From an uncultured Clostridia bacterium (lineage in GTDB: Bacteria > Bacillota > Clostridia > Oscillospirales > Acutalibacteraceae), in NCBI GenBank assembly GCA_944385055.1, contig CALWVT010000002.1:62001-126000 (forward strand): a stretch of DNA of 64,000 bases, in the 5' to 3' direction. The position numbers and the translations under genes were made by a program. The notes under the pieces are model-generated. The model was not told the DNA's origin. It did not search any database and saw nothing but the letters and a program-made list of their open reading frames with translations. Shown here piece by piece: positions 17,587 through 25,194 of this stretch (position 1 is its first letter; each line of letters opens with the position of its first letter).

Positions 17587-19182
17587 ATGAAACGCTTTAA
17601 ACGCATGGCCGCGCTGTTTTTGGCGGTTTGGATGGTTTTGACGCTGTTTGCGGGCTGCGGCGGTGATACACAGGCCGACACGGTCTTGGGCAGCGGCCGG
17701 GACGTGCTGCGCATTTTGTCCGGCTCGGAAAACGCGGAGCTCGAGCCGATTTTGGAAACCTTTGCGGACAAAGAGGGCGTGCGCATCGAGATGACGTACC
17801 AGGGCTCGATCGATATCATGCACGCGCTCGGGGAGGAGGAGATCCCCTACGACGCCGTGTGGCCCGCGAGCAGCCTGTGGCTGCAGGTCGGGGACACGGA
17901 GCACCGCATCCAGCACGCGGAGTCGATTTCGATCACCCCGGTCGTGTTCGGCATCCGCAAAAGCCTCGCGGAAAGTTTGGGCTTTGTGGGGAAGGAGGTC
18001 TCGGTCCGGGACCTTTTGCAGGCCATCGAAAGCGGGGGGCTGCGCTTTTGCATGACGAGCGCCACGCAGTCGAATTCCGGCGCGAGCGCCTACATCGGTT
18101 TCCTCTACGCGCTGCTCGGCAATCCGGAGGTCATCACGGCGGAGGACCTGCAAAACGAGGACTTAAAGACGCAGATGAAAGCGCTGCTTTCGGGCGTCGA
18201 CCGCTCGTCGGGCAGCTCGGAGTGGCTTATGGACCTGTTTTTAGAGGGCGGCTACGACGCGATGGTCAACTACGAGTGTCTGATGATTGAGGCGAACCGG
18301 GAATTGGAGGCGCGCGGCGAGGAGCCGCTGTACGTCGTCTATCCGTACGACGGCCTTTCTTTGGCGGATTCGCCGCTCGGGTATGTCGACAACGGCGACG
18401 ACGGAAAGGAAGCGCTCTTTTTAAAGCTCCAGGAATACCTATTGTCCGCGGACACCCAGAACGAAATCCAGCGCACGGGCCGCCGTTCGGGCTATACGGG
18501 CATTTCGGACGAAAACCGGGACGTGTTCCGCGAAGACTGGGGCCTGCAGCCCGACCGCGTGCTGTCGCCGATCAAAATGCCCGCGGCGGATGTGCTGTTC
18601 GAGTGCCTCAACCTTTACCAGACCGAATTGAAAAAGCCGTCGCTGACGGTCTATTGCCTCGATTATTCCGGCAGCATGAGCGGCGAAGGGAACCGCCAGC
18701 TCGTCGACGCGATGGGGCAGATTTTAATCCAGGAAAATGCGAAAAAGAATTTCCTGCAGGCATCCGAGCGGGAGGTAAACGTCCTCATCCCGTTTAACGG
18801 CGGCGTCATCGCGACGATGACCGCCGAGGGAAACGGCAGCGAGCTCGAGAACCTTTACGCGGAAGTGGAGGCGCAGCCGGTCGGCGGCGGGACCGACATG
18901 TACACGGCTGCCGTGGCGGGCCTCGAAATCCTCAAGGGCTACGACCTTTCCCAATATACACCGGCCATCATCCTTCTGACCGACGGCCAGTCGAGCGGCT
19001 CTTTGTATGATTTCGAAGCGGCTTACGACGAGATGGGGGCGGAAATCCCCGTCTTCTCAATCATGTTCGGCGACGCCGACGAGAGCCAGCTCGAGGAGCT
19101 CGCGCAGTATACGAACGCGCGCGTGTTCGACGGCCGCGAAAATCTGACGGAAGCCTTCCGCACCGTAAAGGGGTACACCTGA
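17587..19182 (+). CDS. Lipoprotein with fused solute-binding and VWA domains
   Basis: A surface lipoprotein: basic N terminus, hydrophobic core, lipobox LTLFAGC with the lipid-accepting Cys near residue 23. Residues ~40-330 resemble a periplasmic binding protein (YDAVWPASSLWL, SATQSNSGASAYIGF, the hinge-type VVYPYDG). Residues ~345-530 form a von Willebrand A domain with MIDAS motif DYSGSMSG (DxSxS), the threonine in GGGTDMY and the aspartate in LLTDGQ. Start ATG 17587 sits at normal distance from AAGGAGG. A TTG at 17581 is too close. It heads a three-gene unit with XpaC-like and second binding-protein genes. No permease is present, so import is not implied. Function unknown. Confidence 0.85.
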   Translation: MKRFKRMAALFLAVWMVLTLFAGCGGDTQADTVLGSGRDVLRILSGSENAELEPILETFADKEGVRIEMTYQGSIDIMHALGEEEIPYDAVWPASSLWLQVGDTEHRIQHAESISITPVVFGIRKSLAESLGFVGKEVSVRDLLQAIESGGLRFCMTSATQSNSGASAYIGFLYALLGNPEVITAEDLQNEDLKTQMKALLSGVDRSSGSSEWLMDLFLEGGYDAMVNYECLMIEANRELEARGEEPLYVVYPYDGLSLADSPLGYVDNGDDGKEALFLKLQEYLLSADTQNEIQRTGRRSGYTGISDENRDVFREDWGLQPDRVLSPIKMPAADVLFECLNLYQTELKKPSLTVYCLDYSGSMSGEGNRQLVDAMGQILIQENAKKNFLQASEREVNVLIPFNGGVIATMTAEGNGSELENLYAEVEAQPVGGGTDMYTAAVAGLEILKGYDLSQYTPAIILLTDGQSSGSLYDFEAAYDEMGAEIPVFSIMFGDADESQLEELAQYTNARVFDGRENLTEAFRTVKGYT

Positions 19183-19790
19183 TGAAAGAAACCACACGGA
19201 TGCTTTGCGCGGCGTTTTTGGCCGCCGGCGTGTTTTTGCTGCTCTTTTTGGGCCTTCACTGGAACCTCGTGGTCGCAATCCTCTTAGGCGTTGGCGTTTA
19301 TTTCGGGCTTTTCTTTGCCTTAAAATCCGACCGGAAAAGCGCTGCCGTCACGCTGGAATCGATGCCGGACGGGGAACTGCTGCGAAAGCTTTTGGATGAC
19401 GCCCAGGCGGATTTGACGGCCATCGACGGGGCGGTGCGGCGCATTCGCACGCCATCGGTGCGGGAAAATGCCCGCGGGTTATCCCGCACCGGCACGCGCA
19501 TCCTTTTGTATCTTCGGAAAAATCCGGAGAAAATCCGGCTGGCGCGCCGCTTCTTTACGTATTATCTCGACGCGACCGCCAAAATCCTGCAGCGCTACGT
19601 CGAGTTCCAGGACACGGACCTGCATACGCCGCAGATTGAGGAGATCCTCCGCAAGACCGCGGACGCCCTGCCGGTTTTAAACCGCGCGTTTGAGCGGCAG
19701 TTTACCCACCTGATGCAGGGCGAGCTGCTCGATGTAGAGGCGGACATCGAGGTTTTGACCAGTACCTTAAAAATGGAGGGTGGAAGATGA
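19182..19790 (+). CDS. XpaC-like membrane protein (5-bromo-4-chloroindolyl phosphate hydrolysis family)
   Basis: A 202-residue protein with two adjacent membrane helices at residues ~8-45 and a cytoplasmic helical domain. The helix-rich part (YLRKNPEKIRLARRFFTYYLDATAKILQRY-type region, residues ~105-140) matches the XpaC family. XpaC usually neighbours the TelA toxic-anion-resistance protein, which is absent here. ATG 19182 overlaps the last base of the previous stop codon. The next gene overlaps its stop by four bases, so all three are coupled. The family name reflects an indicator phenotype and is not a proven enzymatic role. Confidence 0.75.
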   Translation: MKETTRMLCAAFLAAGVFLLLFLGLHWNLVVAILLGVGVYFGLFFALKSDRKSAAVTLESMPDGELLRKLLDDAQADLTAIDGAVRRIRTPSVRENARGLSRTGTRILLYLRKNPEKIRLARRFFTYYLDATAKILQRYVEFQDTDLHTPQIEEILRKTADALPVLNRAFERQFTHLMQGELLDVEADIEVLTSTLKMEGGR

Positions 19791-20842
19791 AGACAAAATA
19801 CATTGGCCTTGGCATCCTGGCAGCCGTCGTCGTCGCGGCCGTCGCGTACGTGGGCATCCGCCAGAGCCGGCAGGTCACCGAGATCCAGGGTTACGTCGGC
19901 GGCGAAAAGATCGGCTTTCTCGAGGACACCGAGGTCCGGGACATCCTCCGGGAGCGCTACCACCTTTCCATCGACTACGCGAAGGCCGGTTCGATCGAGA
20001 TGGTCACCGGCGACACCGAAGGGCAGGACTTTTTGTTCCCCTCGAACCAGACGGCCCTCGAATGGTATGAACAGGCGCACGGCAGCCCCGTCAAAAGCGA
20101 AATCATTTTCAATACCCCCATCGTCCTGTATACGCGCAGCGCGGTGGCCGACGCGCTCGTGCAGGCGCAGATCGCTTCCGAACAGGACGGGGTCTATTAC
20201 GTCGATATGCAGAAGCTCACCGAGGCGATTGAGTCCGGCAAGACCTGGGCGGACATCGGCCTGCCGCAGCTTTACGGCAGCGTCACGGTCGGCACGACCG
20301 ACCCCGTCAAATCGAATTCCGGCAATATGTTTGCCGGCCTTCTGGCCGACACGCTGTGCGGCGGCGTCGCGGACGAGGGGAATATCGGCGCCGTCCTGCC
20401 GCGTCTGCAGGCGATTTTCCAGAAGCTCGGGTATATGGAGAGCTCCTCAGCCGACCTATTCGACCAGTTTCTAAAGACCGGCATGGGCGCCAAGCCATTG
20501 ATTGCCGGCTACGAGAGCCAGCTTTTGGAGTTTGCCGTGGAGAACCCCGACACGTGGCAGCAGATTTCCGACGATATCGTGATGCTCTACCCGACGCCGA
20601 CGGTCTGGTCCTCGCACGTTTACCTGGCCCTCGACGAGGCGGGCACGGCCGGGATCGACGCCCTGCTCGACGAGGAGGTCCAGCGCCTTGCCTGGGAGAA
20701 GCACGGCTTCCGCACCGGGCTGTACGACACGCCGTCGGACGCCGAACACTTTGGCGTTTCCGGCGTGGCGGACACGCTCACGCAGGTCGCGCCGATGCCG
20801 GACGCCAACACGATGGAGAAAATCCTCGAAGCCCTCGGCTGA
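19787..20842 (+). CDS. Membrane-anchored or secreted solute-binding-protein-like protein
   Basis: A 351-residue protein with an N-terminal hydrophobic segment (residues 5-24, GLGILAAVVVAAVAYVG), no lipobox, then a type II periplasmic-binding fold. GYVGGEKIGFLED opens the domain, DFLFPSNQTALEWY and VGTTDPVKSNSGNMFAGLLAD resemble ligand-loop regions, and a long helical C-terminal lobe follows. It overlaps the XpaC-like gene by four bases and follows the VWA/binding-protein fusion. Two binding-fold proteins with no ABC permease suggests sensing or surface binding and not import. Ligand unknown. Confidence 0.7.
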   Translation: MKTKYIGLGILAAVVVAAVAYVGIRQSRQVTEIQGYVGGEKIGFLEDTEVRDILRERYHLSIDYAKAGSIEMVTGDTEGQDFLFPSNQTALEWYEQAHGSPVKSEIIFNTPIVLYTRSAVADALVQAQIASEQDGVYYVDMQKLTEAIESGKTWADIGLPQLYGSVTVGTTDPVKSNSGNMFAGLLADTLCGGVADEGNIGAVLPRLQAIFQKLGYMESSSADLFDQFLKTGMGAKPLIAGYESQLLEFAVENPDTWQQISDDIVMLYPTPTVWSSHVYLALDEAGTAGIDALLDEEVQRLAWEKHGFRTGLYDTPSDAEHFGVSGVADTLTQVAPMPDANTMEKILEALG

Positions 20843-20865
20843 AAGGGCCTTTTTGAAAAAGACGA

Positions 20866-20920
20866 ATTTTAAAAAAACGCGGCGGCGTGTGGAGACTTCA
20901 CATCCCACACGCCGCCGCGT
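20866..20920 (-). terminator. Strong terminator of the sirtuin operon (also ends the plus-strand operon)
   Basis: A perfect 16-bp stem: 20877-20892 pairs with 20905-20920, with a 12-base loop. On the minus strand it is followed by a T run (complement of 20870-20876). On the plus strand the tail is weaker, so its main direction is minus. Confidence 0.8.
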
Positions 20921-20940
20921 CTTTCGGCGGGCCGCGTTTT

Positions 20941-21010
20941 TTTCAAAACGATTCAAAATAATTCCCAGCGATTTAAAGTAATTCAAAGCCATTCACAGCG
21001 ATTCACAGCG
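20941..21010. repeat. Seven degenerate 10-bp tandem repeats
   Basis: Seven consecutive decamers of the form ATTCaaAgcg start at 20941, 20951, 20961, 20971, 20981, 20991 and 21001. The last two are identical (ATTCACAGCG). The final unit contains the sirtuin stop codon (21003-21005, minus strand). Confidence 0.8.
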
Positions 21011-21917
21011 CGGCCAGAATCTCCCCGATGTCGCCGCCAAGGCAGAGCGACTGCCGCTCGATTTCCGGCGGGCAGTACGCCTCGGAGAGGTTAAGGCAGA
21101 TGTACCGCGCGTCCGGGTTTTCGTACGTCTTTTGCCAGAACGGGTATTTGATAATCCCCGGCGTGTTCATGCCGACGCCGAGTTCCAGGTACCGCACCCG
21201 GTCCTTGCGGTGGCGGTCGAGGAATGCCCGGTAGCGCCCGGCCGCCGCGTGCCAGCCGCGGTCCTCGACGAACGTGCCGTCCACCCGCAGGTTCATCGTC
21301 ATCGGCGCGCCGCATCTAGGGCAGTGGGGGACAAGTTCGGCGGGGACGGCCCGTTTGAGCGCGGCACCGTCCGGAATCTTTAAGCCTTCTTCCGTGATCC
21401 GAAAGCCCTGGGCCTCGACCATCCGGCGGACCTGCGCTTCGTTATCGTACGTCTGCTCGTGGCACGGCTTTGCGCACTGCCATAGCCCGTAATCGCCCTG
21501 CGTATAGAAGAGGCGCGCTTTCGAAAATCCCGCTTTCTGAAAGCAGTGGTCGACGTTTGTCGTGAGCACAAAATAGTCCTTGTCTTTCACAAGCCCGAGC
21601 AGCGTTTCATATACGGGCTTCGGCGGGTCGCAGTAGCGGTTGAGGAAAATCTGCCGGCTCCAAAAGGCCCAGTGCTCCTCGAGGTTCGGGAACGGGTAGA
21701 AGCCGCCGCTGTACATGTCGTGAAAGCCGTATGCCTCTTCAAAATCGGCAAAATAGCGGTGAAACGTCTCCCCGCCATAGGAAAAGCCCGCCGACGCGGA
21801 AAGCCCGGCCCCCGCGCCGATTACCACGGCGTCCGCTTCCCGCAGCATCCGCCGCAGCGTTTCCAGCTTTTCACAGAAGCTTCCGGTAGATTGCGTCGTC
21901 TTTGTCTTGAAAAACAT
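21003..21917 (-). CDS. Class M sirtuin (SirTM-like protein ADP-ribosyltransferase)
   Basis: A 304-residue Sir2-fold NAD+-dependent enzyme. The NAD-binding motif is GAGAGLSASAGF (residues 34-45), with TTNVD at 119-123. The position of the catalytic His-Gly of ordinary deacetylase sirtuins reads TQGDYG (Gln140), the class M substitution. Cysteine pairs C148/C152 and C199/C202 form the zinc site, and R211 follows. Characterised SirTMs are protein ADP-ribosyltransferases rather than deacetylases. The ATG at 21917 has an excellent GGAGGTGAT site although it lies 47 bases inside the macrodomain gene, so overlap and coupling are real. GcvH-L and lipoate ligase, usual partners, are absent nearby. Confidence 0.88.
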   Translation of the reverse strand: MFFKTKTTQSTGSFCEKLETLRRMLREADAVVIGAGAGLSASAGFSYGGETFHRYFADFEEAYGFHDMYSGGFYPFPNLEEHWAFWSRQIFLNRYCDPPKPVYETLLGLVKDKDYFVLTTNVDHCFQKAGFSKARLFYTQGDYGLWQCAKPCHEQTYDNEAQVRRMVEAQGFRITEEGLKIPDGAALKRAVPAELVPHCPRCGAPMTMNLRVDGTFVEDRGWHAAAGRYRAFLDRHRKDRVRYLELGVGMNTPGIIKYPFWQKTYENPDARYICLNLSEAYCPPEIERQSLCLGGDIGEILAAL

Positions 21918-22641
21918 TGAAAATCACCTCCGGGGCATCCGGGTGCTGTGCCCGGAACGATTGGACGGTCCGCACGGCAATCCTTGCCGCGTCTTCGTTC
22001 GGAAAATGGAATTCCCCGGTCGAGATGCAGCAGAACGCGACGCTGCGCAGGCCGTTTTCCAATGCCAGCTCTAAGCAGGCGCGGTAGCAGCTTTCGAGCA
22101 GCGCCCGGTCCCGCTTGGTGACGGCCCCTTGGACGATCGGGCCCACCGTGTGCAGCACGTACCGGCACGGCAGGTTATACGCCTTCGTGAGCTTCGCCTG
22201 CCCGGTTTCCTCCGCGTGCCCCTGCCGCCGCATGATTTCGGCACATTCCAGGCGCAGCTGCACCCCCGCGTACGTGTGGATCGCGTTGTCGATGCAGCCG
22301 TGGCACGGCACAAAGCAGCCGAGCATCTGGCTGTTCGCCGCGTTGACGATGGCGTCGGCCGCAAGCGTCGTGATGTCGCCCTGCCACACGGAAAGCCCCG
22401 GCTGCAGGGGGATAAGGTCCGCCGCGGACTGCACGCCCCGTTCTTTGAGGCGCTCCTGCAGATAGGCGTCCTGGATTTCCAGAAATTCCGCGCGGATCGG
22501 CTTGGGCGGCCGCACGTTCAGAAGCCCCCGCAAAAGCCGCCGCTGTTCCGAAACCGTGCCCGGAATCGGAATATCGGCATATGCCGGGTCCTCCGCCAGC
22601 AGAAAGCGGAGGAGAAACGAAAGCCGTTCTTCCTGTGTCAT
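21871..22641 (-). CDS. Zinc-dependent macrodomain protein (putative ADP-ribosylhydrolase)
   Basis: A 256-residue protein. An N-terminal helical region (1-85) precedes a macrodomain (~88-250) with GDITTLAADAIVNAANS, the ADP-ribose-binding opening. The segment CFVPCHGCIDNAIH holds the Cys/His/Cys zinc ligands of SirTM-linked Zn-macrodomains. Further motifs are LHTVGPIV and CISTGEFHFP. It is expected to reverse the sirtuin's modification. The start ATG overlaps the stop of the ferredoxin gene (ATGA) after GGAGGG, and its end overlaps the sirtuin start, so the pair is coupled. Confidence 0.9.
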   Translation of the reverse strand: MTQEERLSFLLRFLLAEDPAYADIPIPGTVSEQRRLLRGLLNVRPPKPIRAEFLEIQDAYLQERLKERGVQSAADLIPLQPGLSVWQGDITTLAADAIVNAANSQMLGCFVPCHGCIDNAIHTYAGVQLRLECAEIMRRQGHAEETGQAKLTKAYNLPCRYVLHTVGPIVQGAVTKRDRALLESCYRACLELALENGLRSVAFCCISTGEFHFPNEDAARIAVRTVQSFRAQHPDAPEVIFNVFQDKDDAIYRKLL

Positions 22642-23267
22642 CGCGCGTCCCTCCGTTCGATGGCCCTTGCCGGGCAGATTTCATAGCAGTTCCCGCAGTG
22701 CAGGCAGTGCGCCTGCTCGATCACGACGGGTTTCTGCGTAAGATCGATGCATTTCTGCGGGCATTTCGAGTAGCACAGCTTGCAGCCGATGCATCGGTCC
22801 GTCACAAAATAGCCGGTGTCCACGGGCCTTGCGCCGCCAAACGAAAAGCTCGCGCGTTCAATCGGCCGCTTCGAGAGGTCAAACCATTCGCCTGTCCCCT
22901 CGTAAATTTTGAATACGGTGAGGGCGCTGCGTGCGCGCGCGTCGGGATAAATCTTCTCCATATACGGGTTTTTGCGGAAAAGGTCGGAGAGCTTCCCCGG
23001 CCCGATCTCTTTGGCCTTCCCCTGTACGGACACGGCCACGCTCGAGAGCGTGTCGCTGCCCTTCATGGCGGTCAGGGCGACGTTTTCGTTCCCTTTCAGC
23101 CGCTCATAAAAGCGCTTGCCCTTCGCGGTCAGAAAGTATAGCCCGTCTTCCGCCCAATCCATGATGTCGATCGCGCAGGTGACGGGCCGCCCCTCGCGGT
23201 CTACGGTGGCAAATACGGCGGAGTGGATTTCCTCTGCGATGTATTTGAAATACGTTTTTGCTTCCAT
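22638..23267 (-). CDS. Flavin-fold (pyridoxamine 5'-phosphate oxidase-like) protein fused to a 2[4Fe-4S] ferredoxin domain
   Basis: A 209-residue fusion. Residues ~1-140 are a PNPOx-like split barrel (ATVDREGRPVTCAIDI, DGLYFLTAKGKRFYERL), which usually binds FMN. Residues ~150-205 carry two ferredoxin motifs, CIGCKLCYSKCP and CLHCGNCYEICP. It probably moves electrons between an Fe-S donor and a flavin or small substrate in the cytoplasm. ATG 23267 follows GGGGAGG; the frame upstream is non-coding. It heads an overlapping operon with the Zn-macrodomain and SirTM sirtuin, which links this redox protein to ADP-ribosylation by context only. Confidence 0.88.
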   Translation of the reverse strand: MEAKTYFKYIAEEIHSAVFATVDREGRPVTCAIDIMDWAEDGLYFLTAKGKRFYERLKGNENVALTAMKGSDTLSSVAVSVQGKAKEIGPGKLSDLFRKNPYMEKIYPDARARSALTVFKIYEGTGEWFDLSKRPIERASFSFGGARPVDTGYFVTDRCIGCKLCYSKCPQKCIDLTQKPVVIEQAHCLHCGNCYEICPARAIERRDAR

Positions 23268-23285
23268 ACGAAAACCTCCCCGTAA

Positions 23286-23320
23286 AACGGACGGCCCCGC
23301 AGCACTGCCGGCGGAGCCGT
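23286..23320 (-). terminator. Probable weak terminator between the two flavin-fold genes
   Basis: ACGGCCCCGC (23291-23300) pairs with GCGGAGCCGT (23311-23320) with one mismatch; on the minus strand a short TTTT follows. Confidence 0.45.
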
Positions 23321-23332
23321 TTGCGCACGACC

Positions 23333-23734
23333 TTACAGGTCGTATTCCTTCGGCGGGTTGCCGGAGAAGTCGGCGATCACGGCGTGGGCGTTCTTTAGAT
23401 AGAACACCACGAAGATCGGGTTCGACGCCTCGCCGTACTGCCCCTTGACGATGGGGTTCTGCATGCACATCTCCTTGACGGCCCCGTTATTTTCAAACAC
23501 GGCCTCGCCGTTTAAGCGAATCCACGCATAGGAAGGGCTCGAAACGGAAACCTCAATGTTGGGGTTCTGCTGCATGTCCTTGTAGACGTCCTTCTGGTTG
23601 TTCGTGCAGAACCACAGTTTTCCGTCCATCTCCCCGGCAAACATGAAGGGCCGGCACTTCGCCTTGCCGTCGCGGCCGACGGTCGCGAGGTATTGGACGG
23701 GATTTTCCTGCAAAAATTTTACGACTTCGTTCAT
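23333..23734 (-). CDS. Pyridoxamine 5'-phosphate oxidase-like flavin-binding protein
   Basis: A 133-residue split-barrel protein: ATVGRDGKAKCRPFMF, LWFCTNNQKDVYKDM and VSVSSPSYAWIRLNGEAVF are the standard strand motifs of the PNPOx/general stress family, which binds FMN or F420-like flavins. ATG 23734 follows TAGGAGG on the minus strand. The long open frame beyond 23734 runs through the divergent promoter and into hxlR and is a shadow. It is divergent from an HxlR regulator, the typical arrangement in which the regulator controls a small flavoprotein responding to electrophiles or redox stress (inference). Confidence 0.9.
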   Translation of the reverse strand: MNEVVKFLQENPVQYLATVGRDGKAKCRPFMFAGEMDGKLWFCTNNQKDVYKDMQQNPNIEVSVSSPSYAWIRLNGEAVFENNGAVKEMCMQNPIVKGQYGEASNPIFVVFYLKNAHAVIADFSGNPPKEYDL

Positions 23735-23774
23735 GATGAAAAACCTCCTAAAATCAAATCCGTTCGTTTTTGCC

Positions 23775-23803
23775 TTGCAATTTTTACCTTGCAAGATTAT
23801 AAT
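23775..23803 (+). promoter_or_regulatory. Divergent promoter pair for hxlR and the flavin-fold gene
   Basis: Plus strand: TTGCAA (23775-23780), 17-base spacer, TATAAT (23798-23803). Minus strand: TTTACA (complement at 23821-23826) with TATTAT 17 bases on. The two -10 boxes overlap in the palindromic ATTATAAT. Confidence 0.7.
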
Positions 23804-23826
23804 AAAGCCGTAATCCCGCTTTGTAA

Positions 23827-23854
23827 AGTAAGCACTTTTTTGTGCCGTAGTTAC
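23827..23854. promoter_or_regulatory. Candidate HxlR operator
   Basis: AGTAAGCAC, six T, then GTGC and, four bases on, GTTAC form an imperfect inverted repeat (GTAA/TTAC outer, GCAC/GTGC inner). It lies next to the minus-strand -35 box and upstream of hxlR. HxlR-family sites often have this GTA-rich dyad around a T tract. Confidence 0.5.
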
Positions 23855-23885
23855 CGAAAAGAAACCATTGGAAAGGAGGGGTACA

Positions 23886-24212
23886 ATGCCGGAAGAACAT
23901 ACAATCCCCGCCTGCCCGGTGGAGACGACGCTGATGCTCATCGGCGACAAATGGAAGGTGCTGATTTTGCGCGACCTGATGCCGGGCAAGAAGCGCTTCG
24001 GGGAACTGCGCCGCTCGATCGGCCATGTCTCCCAGAAGGTGCTCACGGCCCAGCTGCGCTCGATGGAGGCAAACGGCTTAGTCCACCGCGAGGTGTACGC
24101 CGAGGTGCCGCCGCGCGTCGAGTACAGCCTCACGCCGCTCGGCCGCAGCTTAAAGCCGATCCTCGACGCGATGTGGAACTGGGGCGAAGCGTACAAAGCG
24201 CAGCATGCCTGA
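23886..24212 (+). CDS. HxlR family winged-helix transcriptional regulator
   Basis: A 108-residue DNA-binding dimer. The N-terminal Cys at position 10 (PACPVE) is the conserved, often redox-sensing residue of the family. GDKWKVLILRDL, the recognition region RFGELRRSIGHVSQKVLTAQL and the wing VPPRVEYSLTPLGRSL complete the HxlR signature. Start ATG 23886 follows GAAAGGAGGGG. It is divergent from the flavin-fold gene and probably controls both through the palindrome at 23827-23854. The signal sensed is not known. Confidence 0.93.
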   Translation: MPEEHTIPACPVETTLMLIGDKWKVLILRDLMPGKKRFGELRRSIGHVSQKVLTAQLRSMEANGLVHREVYAEVPPRVEYSLTPLGRSLKPILDAMWNWGEAYKAQHA

Positions 24213-24231
24213 AACGAGAGGAGGCAAAACG

Positions 24232-24510
24232 ATGAAACGCCTGTATTTCCGCGGCGGGAACCGCTTCCGCGCCGCCGAGCTGTTTTTCAGCGAAAAGAAG
24301 GATTTCCGCGCCGAGGACTACATCCCCTACGCGGAACTCGAGATGATTCTGCAGGACGACGGCCGCTTTTCCGTCTGGGGCAACACCGACGACGACACGG
24401 TCCTCCTGCGCGACACGCGCCCGGATTTTCGCGGCGTCGCCCATTTGGCCCTCCACCTGGCCGACGAGATCGTCGAAGGCGACGAGGAGCCGGACCCCCC
24501 GGCACAGTGA
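24232..24510 (+). CDS. Small protein of unknown function (92 residues)
   Basis: Unrecognised. The protein is acidic at its C terminus (DEIVEGDEEPDPPAQ) with a mixed strand/helix body (KRLYFRGGNRFRAAELFF, FSVWGNTDDDTVLLRD). No membrane helix, signal peptide or cysteine cluster. ATG 24232 is preceded by GAGAGGAGG with good spacing. It begins 19 bases after hxlR and is probably co-transcribed with it. A short dyad (AGCCC..GGGCT, 24511-24525) follows. Confidence 0.65.
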   Translation: MKRLYFRGGNRFRAAELFFSEKKDFRAEDYIPYAELEMILQDDGRFSVWGNTDDDTVLLRDTRPDFRGVAHLALHLADEIVEGDEEPDPPAQ

Positions 24511-24525
24511 GCCCTTTTTGGGGGC

Positions 24526-24554
24526 TTGCGTTTTTCCAGAAAATCCGGTATCCT
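24526..24554 (+). promoter_or_regulatory. Promoter of the 107-residue unknown gene
   Basis: TTGCGT (24526-24531), 17-base spacer, TATCCT (24549-24554). Confidence 0.55.
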
Positions 24555-24632
24555 AAAAAGAGGCGCCCGTCCCGTAAAAAGGGCACCGCAACGGAACTTT
24601 TACGTTACTTTCAGCAAGAAAGGATGATCCAT

Positions 24633-24956
24633 TTGGCACAGCCTACACAGAATGCGCCCGAGCGCGAAAAGGGCGTCTTTGAGCAGTTTGAGGAGTTCAC
24701 GGCGATGACGAGCGGCCTCGAGCGCAATTTCTCGCTTCAGGACCTTCTGACCGACGCATTCCTGCAGAAGCATACGCAGTATCCGACGTTTGCCGACTTC
24801 GCGGCGGCCTGCGGCGGGGACCTTTCGGATATCGACGCCCTCGAAAAACGGGAGGACACGTCGTTTCTCGAGAAGACGGACTTCGACAGCGTGGAAGCCC
24901 TCCTCAACGCGGCCATGGAGGCGTACGTCGACGGCTTCTTCGGCGACGACGCTTAA
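24633..24956 (+). CDS. Protein of unknown function (107 residues)
   Basis: Unrecognised small acidic protein, predicted mostly helical (GVFEQFEEFTAMTSGLE, LQDLLTDAFLQKH, FADFAAACGGDLSDIDALEK, VEALLNAAMEAYVDGFFG). No membrane segment. The start is uncertain: AGAAAGGA at 24617 suits the TTG at 24633, while an in-frame ATG at 24624 overlaps the site. It has its own promoter and terminator, so it looks like an independent gene. Confidence 0.6.
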   Translation: MAQPTQNAPEREKGVFEQFEEFTAMTSGLERNFSLQDLLTDAFLQKHTQYPTFADFAAACGGDLSDIDALEKREDTSFLEKTDFDSVEALLNAAMEAYVDGFFGDDA

Positions 24957-24985
24957 AAAGGTTTAAACTCCCAGCCCCCAAAAAC

Positions 24986-25045
24986 CAAAAGCCCTTTTGC
25001 GGATTTGGCCCCTTTTCAAAAAGGCGCCGCGCAAAAGGGCTTTTT
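24986..25045 (+). terminator. Rho-independent terminator
   Basis: AAAAGCCCTTTTGC (24987-25000) pairs with GCAAAAGGGC plus following T bases (25031-25045). Confidence 0.8.
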
Positions 25046-25194
25046 GCCGCCGGATTTTCCGCTTTCCGGCCGTCCTTTCCGGTCGGGTCCGGTGGATTTT
25101 TTGGGAAAAAGCAAAAAAGATTAAAAAAGCGCGTGCATTTTTCGAAGAAATCCTGTATAATATGCTCAGCAACCATGAAAGGGGCGTTACGCAT

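Noticed and set aside
20941..21010. Possible CRISPR array
   Set aside because: Units are contiguous decamers with no unique spacers.
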